NCBI GenBank assembly: GCA_003695135.1
Contig: RFIR01000016.1
Location: 1-8,683, forward strand
Source of the DNA: Alphaproteobacteria bacterium
GTDB taxonomy: Bacteria; Pseudomonadota; Alphaproteobacteria; Rhodobacterales; Rhodobacteraceae
Length of the DNA: 8,683 bases
Direction of reading: 5' to 3'
Part shown: in pieces, positions 6,065-8,683 of the stretch
Layout: the number at the start of each line of letters is the position of its first letter
Numbering within the stretch: the stretch's first letter is position 1
Notes under the pieces: generated by a model
Seen by the model: only the letters and a program-made list of their open reading frames with translations
What the model was told of the DNA's origin: nothing
Databases searched by the model: none
Program-made: the position numbers and the translations under genes

Positions 6065-7230
6065 CGCAGCGGCTCTGGCGCCGGCACCAGGCGCAGAACC
6101 AGCGCACCGAGCAGCCCCGAGCACAGCGAACCGGCAATCACGCCGAGCCGGACGAAGTTCTGCAGCTCCGGCCCCTCATAGGCCAGGCTGCCGATGAACA
6201 GCGACATGGTGAAACCGATGCCCGCCAGCATCGAGACGCCGTAGAGCTTGCGCCAGGATATGCTCTGCGGCAGCACCGCCAGACCCAGCTTGACGCTGAT
6301 CCATGCGATCCCGAACACGCCGATCTGCTTGCCGATGAAAAGACCCGCGGCAATGCCCAGCGTGACGGGCTGGATCAGATCGGCGACCGACAGCGCGCCC
6401 AGATAGACGCCGGCATTGGCGAAGGCGAACAGCGGCATGATGAGGAAGCTGGACCACGGATGCAGGCCGTCCTCGAACTCGCGCGCCAGCGAGCGGCCGG
6501 AGCCGTCGGCCTTGAGCGGGATCATGAACCCCACCGCCACCCCGGCCAGCGTCGCATGCACCCCCGATTTCAGCACCGCCACCCACAGGATCAGGCCGAG
6601 AATCACATAGGGCCAGCCGCGGGTGACATGGGCCCGGTTGAGCGCAAACAGCACGATCAGCACCGCCGCCGCGATGCCGAGCGACAGGAGCGAGAGCTTG
6701 GAGGTGTAGAACAGCGCGATGATCACGATCGCGCCGAGATCGTCGACCACCGCCAGCGCGAGCAGGAACGTCTTGAGCGCGGGCGGGATCCGGCTGCCGA
6801 ACAGCGACAGCACGCCGATGGCGAAGGCGATGTCGGTCGCCGCCGGAATTGCCCAGCCGCTCGCCTCGGGACTGTCGGCACCCACCACCGCCAGGAAGAT
6901 CAGCGCCGGCACCGCCATCCCGCCGGCCGCGGCATAGACCGGCAGGGCCGCCCGCCGCCAGGTGCTGAGCGATCCGCGCGCAACCTCGCGCTTGATCTCC
7001 AGTGCCACCACCAGGAAGAACAGCGCCATCAGACCGTCATTGATCCACAGCACGAGCGGCTTGGATATTTCCGCCGAACCGACCGCCACCGTGGTGGGCG
7101 CATCGAGAATCGCCGTGTAATAGGGCGCCACCAGGCCGATATTCATCGCCAGCATGCCCAGAACCGCCGCGCCTGCCAGAACCAGACCGCCCGCCAGATC
7201 GGACGGAAGACCGAATACCCTTGCCGCCAT
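6040..7230 (-). CDS. nhaA: Na+/H+ antiporter NhaA
   Basis: NhaA is an inner-membrane antiporter that expels Na+ (or Li+) in exchange for protons, giving salt and alkali tolerance and pH control. The 396-residue sequence is strongly hydrophobic with about a dozen membrane segments, and its key residues fall at or next to E. coli positions. Thr132-Asp133 (ATDIAFAIGVL) belongs to the crossed unwound helices, Asp163-Asp164 (VVDDLGAIVI) is the ion-binding pair, His225 (SGVHATLAG) is linked to pH response, and Lys301 corresponds to E. coli Lys300. The start has GGGAGG six bases upstream. The gene is divergent from the DUF502 gene and convergent with the TlpA-like gene, overlapping its 3' end by 25 bases. 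The reading frame is intact. Confidence 0.97.
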   Translation of the reverse strand: MAARVFGLPSDLAGGLVLAGAAVLGMLAMNIGLVAPYYTAILDAPTTVAVGSAEISKPLVLWINDGLMALFFLVVALEIKREVARGSLSTWRRAALPVYAAAGGMAVPALIFLAVVGADSPEASGWAIPAATDIAFAIGVLSLFGSRIPPALKTFLLALAVVDDLGAIVIIALFYTSKLSLLSLGIAAAVLIVLFALNRAHVTRGWPYVILGLILWVAVLKSGVHATLAGVAVGFMIPLKADGSGRSLAREFEDGLHPWSSFLIMPLFAFANAGVYLGALSVADLIQPVTLGIAAGLFIGKQIGVFGIAWISVKLGLAVLPQSISWRKLYGVSMLAGIGFTMSLFIGSLAYEGPELQNFVRLGVIAGSLCSGLLGALVLRLVPAPEPLRYGEAGTG

Positions 7231-7260
7231 CGATGCCTCCCTGCTCGCGCGCTTCCGGCC

Positions 7261-7288
7261 CAGATAGTTACGGAATTCGGCGGGACAA
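7261..7288 (-). promoter_or_regulatory. Candidate nhaA promoter
   Basis: On the minus strand TTGTCC (7288-7283) and TATCTG (7266-7261) are 16 bases apart and would give a short leader of about 25 bases ending at the strong GGGAGG site. The -35 element sits in a small inverted repeat, GCGGGA (7280-7285) with TCCCGC (7291-7296), which might be an operator. Support is motif similarity only. Confidence 0.33.
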
Positions 7289-7312
7289 CCTCCCGCTGGC
7301 AGCTGCGACCGA

Positions 7313-7341
7313 TTGCATTGAGGCGTCCCGGCCTTTATCTT
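7313..7341 (+). promoter_or_regulatory. Candidate promoter of the DUF502–LysE unit
   Basis: TTGCAT (7313-7318) and TATCTT (7336-7341) are 17 bases apart, about 40 bases before the DUF502 start, in the 149-base region shared with nhaA. The spacing is ideal but the hexamers are imperfect. Confidence 0.33.
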
Positions 7342-7379
7342 TGGTCCCTCGTTTGGTGCATGCGGCGGACCGCTTCTCT

Positions 7380-8120
7380 ATGACAGCCAAGAAAACGACG
7401 CCGCGCGCTAAGCGGCAGAAGCCCAGCGTATTTCACCGGATCAGGACCAATTTCCTGACCGGTCTGGTCATCGTCGCCCCGGTGGTGCTGACGGCCTATC
7501 TGATCTGGACCGTCATCACCTTTATCGACCAGCAGGTCGTGCCCTGGGTGCCGGAGGCCTATCGGCCCGAGGAGTTCTTCGGCCTCAAGATCCCCGGCTT
7601 CGGCGTACTGATCTTCTTCATCTTCACCGCCGTGGTCGGCGCACTCACCAAGAACCTGTTCGGCCGCCAGCTGGTACGCATCGGCGAGGATCTGGTCGAA
7701 CGCATGCCGGTGGTCCGCTCGATCTATAACGGGCTCAAGCAGATCGTCGAGACGATCCTCAGCCAGTCCTCGACCACATTCAAGAAGGCCTGCCTCGTCG
7801 AATATCCGCGCCGCGGCATCTGGGCCATCGCCTTTGTCTCGACCGAGACCCGGGGCGAGATCGCCAGCCGCACCGAGGAGGAAGGCCAGATGCTGTCGGT
7901 CTTCCTGCCGACGACGCCGAACCCGACCTCGGGATTCCTGCTGTTCGTGCCGCGCAAGGATGTGGTGATGCTCGACATGACGGTGGAGGAGGCGGCCAAG
8001 CTGGTCATCTCCGCCGGGCTGGTCAACCCGCCGAGCGCGGCCGAGATCGCCGCCGGCCGCAAGCCCGCCGGACCCGGAAAGCAGACGCCGGCGCGCAAGC
8101 CCACCGCGGTGGGCCGCTAG
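7380..8120 (+). CDS. DUF502 family integral membrane protein
   Basis: The 246-residue protein matches the DUF502 family, which includes the plant LIKE-COV proteins and whose bacterial role is unknown. A basic N-terminus (MTAKKTTPRAKRQK) is followed by RTNFLTGLVIVAPVVLTAYLIW, the first membrane helix at about 26-49, then a short loop and a second helix at about 72-93. The soluble part carries the conserved PVVRSIYNGLKQIVETI (110-126), FLPTTPNPTSGFLLFVP (175-191) and TVEEAAKLVISAGL (201-214). The C-terminal ~25 residues are a low-complexity basic Ala/Pro/Lys tail. The ATG at 7380 is chosen because the family sequence begins soon after; upstream in-frame sequence has no family character, and the ribosome site is weak. 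The stop codon overlaps the start of the next gene by one base. Confidence 0.9.
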   Translation: MTAKKTTPRAKRQKPSVFHRIRTNFLTGLVIVAPVVLTAYLIWTVITFIDQQVVPWVPEAYRPEEFFGLKIPGFGVLIFFIFTAVVGALTKNLFGRQLVRIGEDLVERMPVVRSIYNGLKQIVETILSQSSTTFKKACLVEYPRRGIWAIAFVSTETRGEIASRTEEEGQMLSVFLPTTPNPTSGFLLFVPRKDVVMLDMTVEEAAKLVISAGLVNPPSAAEIAAGRKPAGPGKQTPARKPTAVGR

Positions 8121-8683
8121 TGCTGCAACCGGCGCTGACCGGTTTTGCCACCGGCTTTTCACTGATCCTGGCCATCGGGGCGCAGAACGCCTTCGTGCTG
8201 CGTCAGGGGCTGATGCGCGCGCATGTGTTCTGGATCTGCCTTGCCTGCGCGCTTTCCGACGCGGTGCTGATTTCGCTGGGCGTGGCGGGTTTCGGCGCCG
8301 CCAGCGGTGCCGTGCCGTGGCTGCCGGCGCTCTTGCGCTGGGCGGGCGCGGCCTTTCTCGTCGTCTATGGTGCGCTGCGGTTCCGATCGGCGCTGAACGG
8401 CGGCGCCACACTGGTCGCCGCAGCATCTGCCGGCAGCCTGTGGGCGAGCCTTGTCACCTGCCTGATCCTGACCTGGGCCAATCCGCATGTCTATCTCGAC
8501 ACCTTCGGGCTGATCGGCGCCGTCTCCACCAGCTTTGCCGGCGCGGTCGCAAAGACGGGTTTCGCCGCCGGCGCCATCCTGTCGTCGTTCACCTTCTTCT
8601 TCGCGCTCGGCTACGGCGCGCGCGCGCTGGGTCCGCTGATGCGCCGCCCCGGCGCCTGGCGGGTGCTCGACACCATCATCGCG
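8120..8683 (+). CDS. LysE/ArgO-family amino-acid exporter (partial, cut by the window end)
   Basis: A GTG at 8120-8122 overlaps the DUF502 stop (TAGTG) and opens a frame that runs without a stop to the window edge, 188 codons. The translation begins LQPALTGFATGFSLILAIGAQNAFVLRQG, with the GxQNAF(V) motif of the LysE/ArgO exporters. It also contains CALSDAVLISLGVAGFG, an RWAGAAFLVVYGALRF helix, and TWANPHVYLDTF, whose NPHVYLDT block is typical of ArgO/LysE. Such proteins export lysine or arginine across the inner membrane through about six helices. Family length is around 200 residues, so only a short C-terminal part is probably missing. The exact substrate cannot be told. No strong Shine-Dalgarno is seen; translation may be coupled to the upstream gene. 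Confidence 0.88.
   Translation, partial: MLQPALTGFATGFSLILAIGAQNAFVLRQGLMRAHVFWICLACALSDAVLISLGVAGFGAASGAVPWLPALLRWAGAAFLVVYGALRFRSALNGGATLVAAASAGSLWASLVTCLILTWANPHVYLDTFGLIGAVSTSFAGAVAKTGFAAGAILSSFTFFFALGYGARALGPLMRRPGAWRVLDTIIA

Noticed and set aside
5374..7383. 669-codon + strand open frame across the TlpA-like gene and nhaA
   Set aside because: It is a chance long frame in GC-rich DNA. The composition is dominated by Arg, Gln, His and Asp, and it is antisense to the clear NhaA sequence.

Overview
This is a GC-rich (roughly two-thirds G+C by eye) bacterial chromosomal segment, most likely from an alphaproteobacterium. The main reason is the cluster DUF2849 – sulfite reductase hemoprotein – DUF934 – APS reductase, which is typical of that class. 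A Hyphomonadales/Maricaulales-like source is a guess only. No transposase, integrase, phage gene, CRISPR array, rRNA or tRNA was recognised.

Layout. Positions 1-601 contain no convincing protein gene but are rich in inverted and direct repeats. These include a long + strand stem near 89-155 with an alternative pairing arm at 187-195, paired GC hairpins at 42-79, and a degenerate tandem repeat at 442-556. glmM (phosphoglucosamine mutase, cell-wall precursor synthesis) follows on the minus strand at 602-1942. An AT-rich divergent promoter region separates it from the + strand sulfur-assimilation cluster: DUF2849 gene (2154-2459), cysI-type sulfite reductase (2467-4125), DUF934 gene (4109-4618) and cysH-type APS reductase (4615-5373). 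These four genes have gaps or overlaps of a few bases and are probably one transcription unit. A membrane-anchored TlpA/ResA-like thioredoxin-fold gene follows at 5420-6064 and may be cotranscribed.

nhaA (Na+/H+ antiporter) lies on the minus strand at 6040-7230. It converges on, and overlaps by 25 bases, the TlpA-like gene. A 149-base divergent intergenic region leads to a DUF502 membrane protein gene (7380-8120). Its stop codon overlaps the GTG start of a LysE/ArgO-type amino-acid exporter gene that runs off the right edge (8120-8683).

How the genes work together. CysH reduces APS to sulfite and the CysI-type hemoprotein reduces sulfite to sulfide for cysteine synthesis. DUF2849 and DUF934 are uncharacterised companions. 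The siroheme synthase often found beside this cluster is absent here, as is any flavoprotein or ferredoxin donor for CysI; both must be encoded elsewhere. GlmM, NhaA, DUF502 and the LysE-type exporter are housekeeping or membrane functions with no evident link to sulfur. The least explained part of the window is the structured, gene-free first 600 bases.
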